From the NCBI GenBank assembly GCA_045801465.1, contig JBJMSU010000193.1:1-21345 (forward strand): DNA of 21,345 nt. Reading direction: 5' to 3'. The first letter of the stretch is position 1; the number at the start of each line of letters is the position of its first letter. Positions 6,807 through 13,664 of this stretch are shown one piece after another. Position numbers and translations under genes: made by a program. The DNA is from DATFWC01 sp045801465. Its GTDB lineage: Bacteria; Pseudomonadota; Alphaproteobacteria; Rhizobiales; Xanthobacteraceae. The notes under the pieces were generated by a model. It saw only the letters and a list, made by a program, of their open reading frames with translations, made no database searches and had not been told where the DNA came from.

Positions 6807-6964
6807 CCTCATCCTGAGCAGTCACCCCATCCTTCGAGACGCCCGCTTCGCGGGCTCCTCAGGATGAGGGTGACTGTCGAAGGACGCGATGCTCCTCACC
6901 ACGGGATCGCTTCGATAGACCTCATCCTGAGGGCGGCCGAAGGCCGCGTCTCGAAGGATGAAGG
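6807..6964. repeat. R4 composite repeat (two inverted CATCCT...AGGATG hairpins)
   Basis: Two units in opposite orientation. Unit one: CATCCT (6828-6833) with AGGATG (6861-6866) around the perfect hairpin GCCCGC-TTC-GCGGGC (6841-6855); CAGTCACCC (6819-6827) and GGGTGACTG (6868-6876) lengthen it. Unit two: CATCCT (6923-6928) with AGGATG (6955-6960) around GCGGCC-GAA-GGCCGC (6933-6947). It sits between the convergent Bug and cupin genes and may act in 3'-end formation on both strands, although no T-tract follows the stems. The rest of the 265-base gap holds no gene. Confidence 0.85.
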
Positions 6965-7008
6965 TCGTTCACTCCGGCATCCTGGCTAAGTTGACGCTGA
7001 TGCAGTGC

Positions 7009-7425
7009 CTATCTCTGCCCCTCCTCGGTGAAGAACTTCTCGCCATAGGCGAAACGGTTGGGCTTGAGGAAGAAGCCGAGGAGGACGGCGCCGTCGGGCG
7101 AAACCGCCTCGTGCTGATTGCCGGCCGGCCGCCAGACGAACTGGCCCGGTCCGCAGACGCCCTCGTGGTCCTCGATCGTGCCCTCCAGCACGTAGGTCTG
7201 CTCCAGCGCAGCATGCTCGTGCAGCGGCACGACGGCGCCGGGGTCGAGCCGGAACAAGGCGGTGGTGATGCCGCTGTCATCGGAGTAGAGCACCTTGATG
7301 TAGATGCCGGGGAACTTGGTCTTCTCCCACGGCATGTTGGGGACGTCGAGGTAGCGCGAAGCAAGCTCGGGTGGGTTCTCGGGCCTGATATCGGCATGCA
7401 CGACTTTGCGGGATTGCACCGACAT
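7009..7425 (-). CDS. Small cupin-domain protein
   Basis: A 138-residue single-domain cupin, probably a cytoplasmic metal-binding beta-barrel protein. Motif 1 is PLHEHAALEQTYVLEG: His69, His71 and Glu75 are the likely metal ligands. Motif 2 is FVWRPAGNQHEAVSPDGAVLLGFF, with His105 as the fourth ligand. This resembles ChrR-type or dioxygenase-like stand-alone cupins; function cannot be assigned more closely. The start at ATG 7425 is chosen because AGGAGG lies five bases upstream (7431-7436). A longer in-frame reading would extend into the divergent DUF5996 gene. The 67-base gap between the two divergent genes suggests shared control. Confidence 0.85.
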   Translation of the reverse strand: MSVQSRKVVHADIRPENPPELASRYLDVPNMPWEKTKFPGIYIKVLYSDDSGITTALFRLDPGAVVPLHEHAALEQTYVLEGTIEDHEGVCGPGQFVWRPAGNQHEAVSPDGAVLLGFFLKPNRFAYGEKFFTEEGQR

Positions 7426-7492
7426 GATGTCCTCCTGGGCGGGTCGCGGCGATCGTACAGGATGAAAGCGCGTTGCACGAGGTGGCTGTACC

Positions 7493-8419
7493 ATGACCGA
7501 CACCTGGCCGGACCTGCCGCTCGCCGCGTGGAGCGAGACCTGCGAGACGCTGCACCGGTGGACGCAGATCGTCGGCAAGGTGCGGATGGCGTCGACGCCG
7601 CTGGTCAATCATTGGTGGAACGTCACCTTCTATGTCACGGCGCGCGGGCTCACGACCTCGGCGGTTCCGCATGGCGCGCGGACCTTCGAAGTGACGTTCG
7701 ATTTCATCGAGCATAGGCTGCGCATCGAAACCAGCGACGGCAGCAGCGAAAGCATCGCGCTCGTGCCGATGTCGGTGGCGGACTTCCATGCCGAGGTCAT
7801 GGGTCGACTGCGGCGGCTCGACATCGACGTTCACATCTGGACCATGCCGAGCGAAATCGAGAATGCGGTGCCGTTCGACGAGGATCGCGTGCATGCGCAT
7901 TACGATGCCGGCTACGCGCAGCGCTTCTGGCGCGCTCTGCTGCATGCCGACCGTGTGTTCAACATTTTTCGCGGCCGCTTCATCGGCAAGGCGAGCCCGG
8001 TACATTTCTTCTGGGGCAGTTTCGACTTGGCGGTGACACGTTTTTCCGGTCGCACCGCGCCCCCGCTTACGGGAACGAGCCCCAACGTCGCGGCTTGGGT
8101 GATGCGAGAAGCCTACTCGCACGAGGTGTCGAGCTGCGGCTTCTGGCCCGGCAATGGCGGCTATGGGCGCCCGGCATTCTACGTTTATGCCTATCCGGAG
8201 CCGCCCGGCTATGGCGACACTCGGCTGCGCACGGCCGAAGCCTTCTATGACGGCGGTCTCGGGCAGTTCATCCTGCCTTATGCCGCGGTGCGCCAGTCGC
8301 CCGATCCGGACGCGCTCCTGCTCTCCTTCCTGCAGGAGACCTACGCGGCGGCGGCCGACCTGGCGGGCTGGGATCGACAGGCGCTGGAGCGCCGCTTGGT
8401 TGCCGGCGCCGCGAAATAG
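7493..8419 (+). CDS. DUF5996 family protein
   Basis: A 308-residue soluble protein without signal peptide or membrane segments. The opening (WPDLPLAAWSETCETLHRWTQIVGKVR), then NHWWNVTFYVTARGLTT, DFIEHRL.IETSDG and EIENAVPFDEDRVHAHYD match what I recall of DUF5996, a conserved family of unknown function. Further conserved-looking blocks are HFFWGSFDLAVTRFSGR, YSHEVSSCGFWPGNGG, PAFYVYAYPEPPG and LPYAAVRQSPDPDALLLSFLQETY. Many Trp, His and Asp residues suggest an enzyme, but no reaction is known. No clear ribosome site precedes the ATG. It is divergent from the cupin. The binding-protein gene starts 58 bases downstream on the same strand, so they could be co-transcribed. Confidence 0.82.
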   Translation: MTDTWPDLPLAAWSETCETLHRWTQIVGKVRMASTPLVNHWWNVTFYVTARGLTTSAVPHGARTFEVTFDFIEHRLRIETSDGSSESIALVPMSVADFHAEVMGRLRRLDIDVHIWTMPSEIENAVPFDEDRVHAHYDAGYAQRFWRALLHADRVFNIFRGRFIGKASPVHFFWGSFDLAVTRFSGRTAPPLTGTSPNVAAWVMREAYSHEVSSCGFWPGNGGYGRPAFYVYAYPEPPGYGDTRLRTAEAFYDGGLGQFILPYAAVRQSPDPDALLLSFLQETYAAAADLAGWDRQALERRLVAGAAK

Positions 8420-8477
8420 GTGCACGCTGACGGTCAAAGAACACGTCCATCACGACCGGACGCCAGTCAGAGGGGAA

Positions 8478-9491
8478 ATGATGAAGGCCTTCTCGCGTCT
8501 TGCGGCGCTTTCGGCGATCTGCACCATCTTGACGGCTGCCGCTGCGCCCGCGGTCGCGGCCGAAGCGAGCGAATTCCACGTCGCCCGCCAGCCCGGCATC
8601 GTCTATCTGCAGGCCGTGCTGATGGAGGAAAAGAAGCTCATCGAGAAGCAGGCCGCGGCGCTCGGCTTGAACGACGTCAAGGTGAAATGGTCGATCATCA
8701 CGAGCGGCGGGGTGATGACCGAAGCGCTGATCTCCGGCAGCATCGACATGGCCATCACCGGCGTCTCGAACATGCTGCTGCTGTGGGACCGCACGAATGG
8801 CGGCGCCAAATCGGTGGCTGGCGTAGCTGGCGTGCCGTTTCTCCTGCTGACGCGGAATCCCAACGTCAAAGCACTGAAGGATTTCGGGCCGGAAGACCGC
8901 ATCGCGGTGCCGACGATCCGCGCTTCAATGCAAGCGATGATGCTCGGCATGGCGCTGGAGCAGGCTTACGGTCGGGGCCAGCATGGCCGGCTCGACACCA
9001 ATCAGGTCCAACTCGGGCACCCGGATGCCCTGCAGGCCCTGATCAATCCGCGGCACGAGGTCAACAGCCACTTCTCGATCCCGCCGTTCCAAAACATCGC
9101 CCTGAAATCCCCCGGCGTGCACGCCGTGCTCAACTCCATCGACGTGCTCGGCGGTGCGGCGACGATCACCAACGCGTGGGCGATGCAGAAGTATGTCGAT
9201 GCGAATCCGGTCAAGATCAAAGCCTTGGTGGCGGCGCTCGACGAGGCGAGCGACTGGATCGCCAAGGACCCGAAAGGCGCCGCCGAGATCTACCTCGCGG
9301 CAACCAAGGAGAAGATCTCGGCCGACGAACTGGTGGACGTGGTCAAGCAGCCGGGCTCGATCTTCTCGGTGACGCCGCAGCGGAGCATGCTGTGGGCCGA
9401 CTACATGCACCGCATCGGACTGCTCAAGGTGAAGCCGGCAAGCTGGAAGGACTATTTCTTCCCGGCCATTCACGAGCGCGCGGGAAGCTGA
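8478..9491 (+). CDS. ABC-type substrate-binding protein, NMT1/TauA-like
   Basis: A 337-residue periplasmic binding protein. Signal peptide about 1-28 (AALSAICTILTAAAAPAVAA, cleavage before EASEF). The mature part reads like the NMT1/SsuA/TauA group: ARQPGIVYLQAVLMEEKKLIEKQAAALG near the N-terminus, GGVMTEALISGSIDMAITGVSN, then DRIAVPTIRASMQAMMLGMALE and VDANPVKIKALVAALDEASDWIAKDP. That group binds sulfonates, nitrate, pyrimidine precursors and similar solutes. GAGGGG lies just upstream; ATG 8478 and 8481 are adjacent and the second is better spaced. No permease or ATPase gene adjoins it: upstream is DUF5996, and downstream is a convergent gene only 12 bases away. It is therefore an orphan receptor here. 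Confidence 0.88.
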   Translation: MMKAFSRLAALSAICTILTAAAAPAVAAEASEFHVARQPGIVYLQAVLMEEKKLIEKQAAALGLNDVKVKWSIITSGGVMTEALISGSIDMAITGVSNMLLLWDRTNGGAKSVAGVAGVPFLLLTRNPNVKALKDFGPEDRIAVPTIRASMQAMMLGMALEQAYGRGQHGRLDTNQVQLGHPDALQALINPRHEVNSHFSIPPFQNIALKSPGVHAVLNSIDVLGGAATITNAWAMQKYVDANPVKIKALVAALDEASDWIAKDPKGAAEIYLAATKEKISADELVDVVKQPGSIFSVTPQRSMLWADYMHRIGLLKVKPASWKDYFFPAIHERAGS

Positions 9492-9503
9492 GCACTGACG
9501 GGA

Positions 9504-10475
9504 CTACTCGGCCTTGATGTTCGAATCGCGAATCACGCGGCCATATTCGTCGTAGTGCTGCCGGAGATAAGCGGCGAAGTCGGCACCGCACGTGCCGACC
9601 GGATACAGCTCCTGGACGAGAAGCTTCTGCTTGATCTCCGGCGCCTGCACGGCGGCGGCGAACCAGGCGGCGAGCTGCGAGACTGTTTCTTTCGGCGTCT
9701 TCGCTGGCGCGACCAATCCGAACCAGACGTCCTCCTCGTAATCCGGGTAGCCGGACTCGGCGATCGTCGGAAGGTCCGGCAGCGTCTCGAGCCGCGTTCG
9801 CGACGCGATGGCGAGCGCGCGCAGCCTTCCCGCTTTCACCTGTTCGGCCACGGACGGATAGTTGACGAACAGCGACGTCACATGCTGACCCACCAGTGCA
9901 TTCACGGCAGGTCCCCCGCCCGGATACGGCACGTGCGTGAGATGAACGTTGGCGGCACGCCTGAGCTTCTCGAAGCCGATATGCTGGGAGGTTGCGGGCC
10001 CGTTGAACGCCATCGTCAATTCGCCGGGCTTGCCGCGCGCCGCATTGACGAGATCGGCGAGCGTGCCAAAGGGCGATGTGCTGTGAACGGCGACCACGTT
10101 CGGTGAACGCGTCAAATGGCAGACGGGCTCGAAGCTGGTCAGCGGATCGTAATTCACCTTCTTCAGATTGGGATTGATCACGAAAGAATTCGCCACGATC
10201 AGCACCGTACTCCCGTCCGGCGCGGCGCGCGCCACGGCCTCGCTTGCGATCACGGTGCCGGCGCCCGGGCGGTTCTCGATCACCATGGTAGGCCCTTGCG
10301 CCCGGCCGATCTGCTCGGCCACCAGGCGAGCGAGAATATCGGCACCGCCGCCGGGCGCGAATGGAACGACGATCCTGATCGTTCTCGTGCTTTGCGACCA
10401 TGCATCGCTGCCGGACAGTACACATATGAACAGGAAGAGCATGACCGCCAGTCGGGGTCTTTGTAGCGCGCGCAT
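9504..10475 (-). CDS. Bug family tripartite tricarboxylate transporter receptor (TctC-like), second copy
   Basis: A 323-residue periplasmic receptor. Signal peptide about 1-27 (LAVMLFLFICVLSGSDAWS, cleavage before QSTRTIRIVVPF). Family segments: IRIVVPFAPGGGADILARL, VIENRPGAGTVIASEAVARAAPDGSTVLI, LADLVNAARGKPGELT, YPGGGPAVNALVGQH and LPDLPTIAESGYPDYEEDVWFG. ATG 10475 is chosen because it opens the signal peptide and GGAG lies about seven bases upstream; the longer frame adds a non-hydrophobic 44-residue leader that runs into the divergent promoter region. It differs from the first Bug protein in the ligand loops (LVVSLVNTVNP there, LIVANSFVINP here). TctA and TctB are absent. It is divergent from the HtrA-like gene and its stop is 12 bases from that of the NMT1-like gene. 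Confidence 0.92.
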   Translation of the reverse strand: MRALQRPRLAVMLFLFICVLSGSDAWSQSTRTIRIVVPFAPGGGADILARLVAEQIGRAQGPTMVIENRPGAGTVIASEAVARAAPDGSTVLIVANSFVINPNLKKVNYDPLTSFEPVCHLTRSPNVVAVHSTSPFGTLADLVNAARGKPGELTMAFNGPATSQHIGFEKLRRAANVHLTHVPYPGGGPAVNALVGQHVTSLFVNYPSVAEQVKAGRLRALAIASRTRLETLPDLPTIAESGYPDYEEDVWFGLVAPAKTPKETVSQLAAWFAAAVQAPEIKQKLLVQELYPVGTCGADFAAYLRQHYDEYGRVIRDSNIKAE

Positions 10476-10605
10476 GTGGCGCTCCAAGGGAAACGTGATG
10501 CAGGTGGCTCCAGCCCGCCGATGATAGTGGTTGCGCCGCTCTCCTTCCAAATCGCGGGCGCAATCCCCACATAATGGCACCCTCCTTTGCGTCCCCGTGT
10601 GTGCC

Positions 10606-11625
10606 ATGTTGGATACGTCGCTGGCTTATCTGCTCGAGTCCGATCCCGTTGAATCATCGCCGACCTCCTCGGTGGCGGCCGAGGAACGCGTCTATTTCGA
10701 CGCCTACTCGGAAGCCGTCGCCTCGGTGGTGGAGACGGTCGGACCCGCGGTCGTGCGCGTCGACCGCAGCGAACGCGATCGCCCGGGGCGCGGCGGCACC
10801 GGATCAGGCGTGGTGATCTCGCCGGACGGGCTGGTGCTGACCAATGCGCACGTCGTCAATGGCGCGCGCGCGATCCGCCTCACCGATACCGAAGGACGCA
10901 CCACGGAGGCGCGGCTCCTCGGTATCGACCCGGATACCGATCTCGCGCTGCTGCGGGCCGATGCCGCCCGCTCGCTTCCCGCCGCGAAGCTCGGCAATTC
11001 GAAGCAGCTTCGGCGCGGGCAATTGGCCATCGCCATCGGCAACCCCCTCGGCTTCGAATCCACGGTGACCGCCGGCGTCATCTCGGCACTCGGGCGCTCG
11101 CTGCGCGCCACCACCGGCCGCATGATCGAAGACGTGATCCAGACCGACGCCGCGCTCAATCCCGGCAATTCGGGAGGACCGCTGGTCTCCTCGCGCGGCG
11201 AGGTGATCGGGATCAACACGGCGGTGATCTTAGGCGCGCAGGGCATCTGCTTCGCGGTCGCCAGCAATACGGCCAACCACGTGCTGAGCGAAATCATCAT
11301 GCACGGGCGCGTGCGCCGCGCCTATATCGGCGTCGCCGCTCAGACGGTGCCGGTGCCGCGCCGTCACGCCATCGCGGCCGAGATCGACAACAAACTCGGC
11401 GCGCTGCTCACTTCGGTCGAGCAGGGCGGGCCGGCCGACCGTGCCGGACTCCTGTCGCGCGACCTCGTCGTCCGCCTGGATGGCGACCGCGTGACCGGCG
11501 TCGACGACCTGATCCGGCTGCTCGACGGCAGCCGCATCGGCAAGACGATCCCCATCGACGTGCTGCGCCTCGGACGGCTGCGCAGCTTCGACGTCGTGCC
11601 GACGGAGCGCTCGCGCGCGGGGTGA
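10606..11625 (+). CDS. HtrA/DegP-like trypsin-type serine protease with one PDZ domain
   Basis: A 339-residue S1C-family protease. The catalytic triad is His82 (LTNAHVV), Asp112 (DPDTDLALL) and Ser189 (NPGNSGGPL). The oxyanion-hole region, IAIGNPLGFESTVTAGVISALGRS and EDVIQTDAALNPG are typical. One PDZ domain covers about 235-330 (RRAYIGVAAQ..., GGPADRAGLLSRDLVVRLDGDRVTGVDDL). Unlike most HtrA proteins it shows no signal peptide or N-terminal membrane helix: the first 45 residues are polar (AYLLESDPVESSPTSS). It may therefore be cytoplasmic, or the start may be wrong. ATG 10606 has no good ribosome site; in-frame GTG and upstream codons are alternatives but add no hydrophobic leader. It is divergent from the Bug gene, with 130 bases between starts. 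Confidence 0.88.
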   Translation: MLDTSLAYLLESDPVESSPTSSVAAEERVYFDAYSEAVASVVETVGPAVVRVDRSERDRPGRGGTGSGVVISPDGLVLTNAHVVNGARAIRLTDTEGRTTEARLLGIDPDTDLALLRADAARSLPAAKLGNSKQLRRGQLAIAIGNPLGFESTVTAGVISALGRSLRATTGRMIEDVIQTDAALNPGNSGGPLVSSRGEVIGINTAVILGAQGICFAVASNTANHVLSEIIMHGRVRRAYIGVAAQTVPVPRRHAIAAEIDNKLGALLTSVEQGGPADRAGLLSRDLVVRLDGDRVTGVDDLIRLLDGSRIGKTIPIDVLRLGRLRSFDVVPTERSRAG

Positions 11626-11656
11626 GGCTGACGTGCTTCCTGACGAACTTTCCATT

Positions 11657-11775
11657 CGTCATGGCCGGGCGAGCGATCGCTACAGCGATCGAGAGGGTTG
11701 TCCCGGCCATCCCGCTTAGATTGACACCGCCGTGCCCACCTGAGCGAGATTGCCGGGACAAGCCCGGCGATGACG
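11657..11775 (+). repeat. R5 dumbbell repeat, copy 1
   Basis: A 119-base element with ends CGTCATGGCCGGGC and GCCCGGCGATGACG. The left domain pairs ATGGCCGGG with CCCGGCCAT around the perfect inner hairpin CGATCGCT-AC-AGCGATCG. The right domain pairs ATTGCCGGG with CCCGGCGAT (one G-T wobble). TTGTCCCGGC (11698-11707) can also pair with GCCGGGACAA (11752-11761). It lies between the convergent protease and hyuB genes and ends five bases before the hyuB stop codon. Confidence 0.88.
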
Positions 11776-11780
11776 ACTGC

Positions 11781-13559
11781 TTACGCAATCTGTGCGTCCG
11801 GGCTTGACGCGCGGCGGATGGCGCGCAGGCGCGCGGTGGCGGCGGCATCGACCTCATGCGTGTCGGGATCGACGACAACGCCGTAGAGCTCGGCCGCGGC
11901 CTCAAGCGTGACATAGCCCTGGCGCACGTCGGCCGCGACGTCGGCGACGGGCCGATCGAGCGGCGAGCCATAACCGCCGCCGCCGCCCGAGCGCACCCGG
12001 AAGGCATCGCCGGTCTTGAGCTGCGCCACCAGGACCTTGGCATTGGGAAAATCGGTCTTCCATGTTCCCCCAAGGCGGAGCGCGACCTGGTTGCCGGTGG
12101 CGTCGAGACCGCCGTTGAGGCCCCACGGCCGGCAATGGGCGCGCTCGATCTGCGTGTTCATCGTCATGTTGGTGCGCGCGCGGATCACGCGTTCGACGCC
12201 GAGACCGCCGCGATGGCGACCGGCGCCGCCGGAATCCGGCACCAGCCGATAGGCCTCGACCACGAGGGGAAACTTGGCCTCGGCCTGCTCGTTGGGGCCG
12301 TTATGGGTATCGCCGTCGTTGATGCAGACCGTGGCGGAGACGCCGTCCTCGTTGTGCTTGGCGCCCCAGCCGCCGCCGAGCGGGCCGAAATTGGCGATGA
12401 AGAACTCCTGCAGCTTCGGATTGATGCCGTGACAGGCGGCGATCAAGAGGTCGGCGTGGTGGCCGGCGATGACGCGCTCCGGAATCGCTGGCGCCAACGC
12501 CTTAAACACCGTGTCGACGATGGTCATCGGATAGGTCATCCACCAGCGCATGGGCGCCGGACGCGTCGCGCTCACCACCCGGCCCGGCGGCACGACGGTC
12601 TTGAGGCTGCGAAACGAGCCGTCGTTGATGGGATAGTCGGTCGGCGAGGTGAGGCACTTGTAGGCGACCTGGGCGCAGGCGTAACCCGTAGTGATGCCGG
12701 AATTATAGAAGCCGCGCACCTGGCGCGAGACCTCCGAGAGGTCGATCGTCATCTCGTCGCCCTTCACGATGACGCGCACCCGGATCGGCACCGGCTTGCC
12801 GATGTCGATCCCGTCGTCGTCCATATAGGATTCCGCCTCGTACGTGCCGTCGGGAATCGTGCGCGTGTGCGCGCGCGCCAGCGCTTCCGCCTGATCCATG
12901 ATGGCGACGATGGCGTCGAGCACCGGCTCGCGGCCGTAGCGCTCGATGAGCTGCAGGAAGCGGCGCTCGCCGGTCTTGACCGCCGTCACCTGGGCGCGCA
13001 GGTCGCCCATGGCGCGGCTGGGCAGCCGCACGTTCTGGCGGATGATGTCGACCACGTCCTCGTTGACCACGCCGCCCTTGTGCAGCTTGAGGATCGGGAT
13101 CTGGATGCCCTCGGAAAAGATGTCGGTGGTCATGCCGCCGAGCGTGCCGCCGATGTCGAGCCAGTGCGCCATGCAGCAGGAGAAGCCGACCAGCGCGCGC
13201 TCGTGGAAGATCGGCAACGTCAAGGTGACGTGGTTGAGGTGGCTGCCGGTGAGATAGGAATCGTTGGTGACGTAGATGTCGCCGGGCTTGATGTTGTCGT
13301 GGCCGAAATGGCGGATCTTGGCCTTCACGGTTTCCGCCATGCCGCGGATGAACATCGGCAGGCCGATGCCGATCGACACCGTCTCGCCTTCGGGGGTGAA
13401 CAGGCCGGTGGTGAAGTCCAGCGCCTCGTAGATGATGATGTTGTAGGCGGTGCGCATGAGGTTGGTCTTCATCTCCTCGGTCACGGCGATGATGCCGTTG
13501 CGCACGATCTCGGTGACCACCGGGTCGGCCTTGCGTTTCTTCACGCTCTTCCTGGCCAT
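11781..13559 (-). CDS. hyuB: Hydantoinase B/oxoprolinase family protein (HyuB subunit)
   Basis: A 592-residue cytoplasmic protein of the hydantoinase B family, the partner of HyuA in ATP-dependent opening of cyclic amides such as hydantoins and 5-oxoproline. Visible features: TEIVRNGIIAVTEEMKTNLMRTAYN near the start, DIYVTNDSYLTGSHLNHVTL (about 95-114, the family NDPY..G.HL site), FGPLGGGWGAKHNEDG (about 390-405), RHRGGLGVERVIRA and the Gly-rich RSGGGGGYGSPLDRP (about 523-537). Length matches stand-alone HyuB. AGGAG lies about 12 bases before the ATG. It follows hyuA by 91 bases, which hold R1 copy 4, so co-transcription is likely. Related pairs act on N-methylhydantoin, caprolactam or acetophenone; the substrate here is unknown. 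Confidence 0.9.
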   Translation of the reverse strand: MARKSVKKRKADPVVTEIVRNGIIAVTEEMKTNLMRTAYNIIIYEALDFTTGLFTPEGETVSIGIGLPMFIRGMAETVKAKIRHFGHDNIKPGDIYVTNDSYLTGSHLNHVTLTLPIFHERALVGFSCCMAHWLDIGGTLGGMTTDIFSEGIQIPILKLHKGGVVNEDVVDIIRQNVRLPSRAMGDLRAQVTAVKTGERRFLQLIERYGREPVLDAIVAIMDQAEALARAHTRTIPDGTYEAESYMDDDGIDIGKPVPIRVRVIVKGDEMTIDLSEVSRQVRGFYNSGITTGYACAQVAYKCLTSPTDYPINDGSFRSLKTVVPPGRVVSATRPAPMRWWMTYPMTIVDTVFKALAPAIPERVIAGHHADLLIAACHGINPKLQEFFIANFGPLGGGWGAKHNEDGVSATVCINDGDTHNGPNEQAEAKFPLVVEAYRLVPDSGGAGRHRGGLGVERVIRARTNMTMNTQIERAHCRPWGLNGGLDATGNQVALRLGGTWKTDFPNAKVLVAQLKTGDAFRVRSGGGGGYGSPLDRPVADVAADVRQGYVTLEAAAELYGVVVDPDTHEVDAAATARLRAIRRASSPDAQIA

Positions 13560-13587
13560 TGTCTCGACGGCTCCTGCCGGCTCTGTT

Positions 13588-13664
13588 GTAGGGCGGGTTC
13601 GCCGAAGGCGTAACCCGCCGTTTAGTTCAGAATGGCGGATTACGCTGACGCTAATCCGCCCTAC
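13588..13664. repeat. R1 repeat, copy 4
   Basis: A 77-base copy in the hyuA-hyuB gap. Left hairpin GGCGGGTT...AACCCGCC with an inner CGCC-GAA-GGCG stem; right hairpin GGCGGATTA...TAATCCGCC. Its right end lies inside the hyuA reading frame and encodes the last residues (R-A-D and part of the preceding Gly) and the TAG stop at 13651-13653. Confidence 0.88.

Noticed and set aside
6828..6869. R4 hairpin as a classical intrinsic terminator
   Set aside because: The stem is strong but no run of T follows on either strand, and it belongs to a dispersed repeat family.
6958..7716. Plus-strand frame over the cupin gene
   Set aside because: It is the complement of the cupin and begins within the R4 repeat; the minus strand has both a cupin fold and a strong ribosome site.
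11856..13613. Long plus-strand open frame (585 codons) opposite hyuB
   Set aside because: Its composition is typical of a shadow frame in GC-rich DNA and no family segments are seen, whereas the minus strand reads as a full HyuB.
1855..13664. R1 copies as a CRISPR array
   Set aside because: The copies are kilobases apart, internally palindromic, and not separated by regular spacers.
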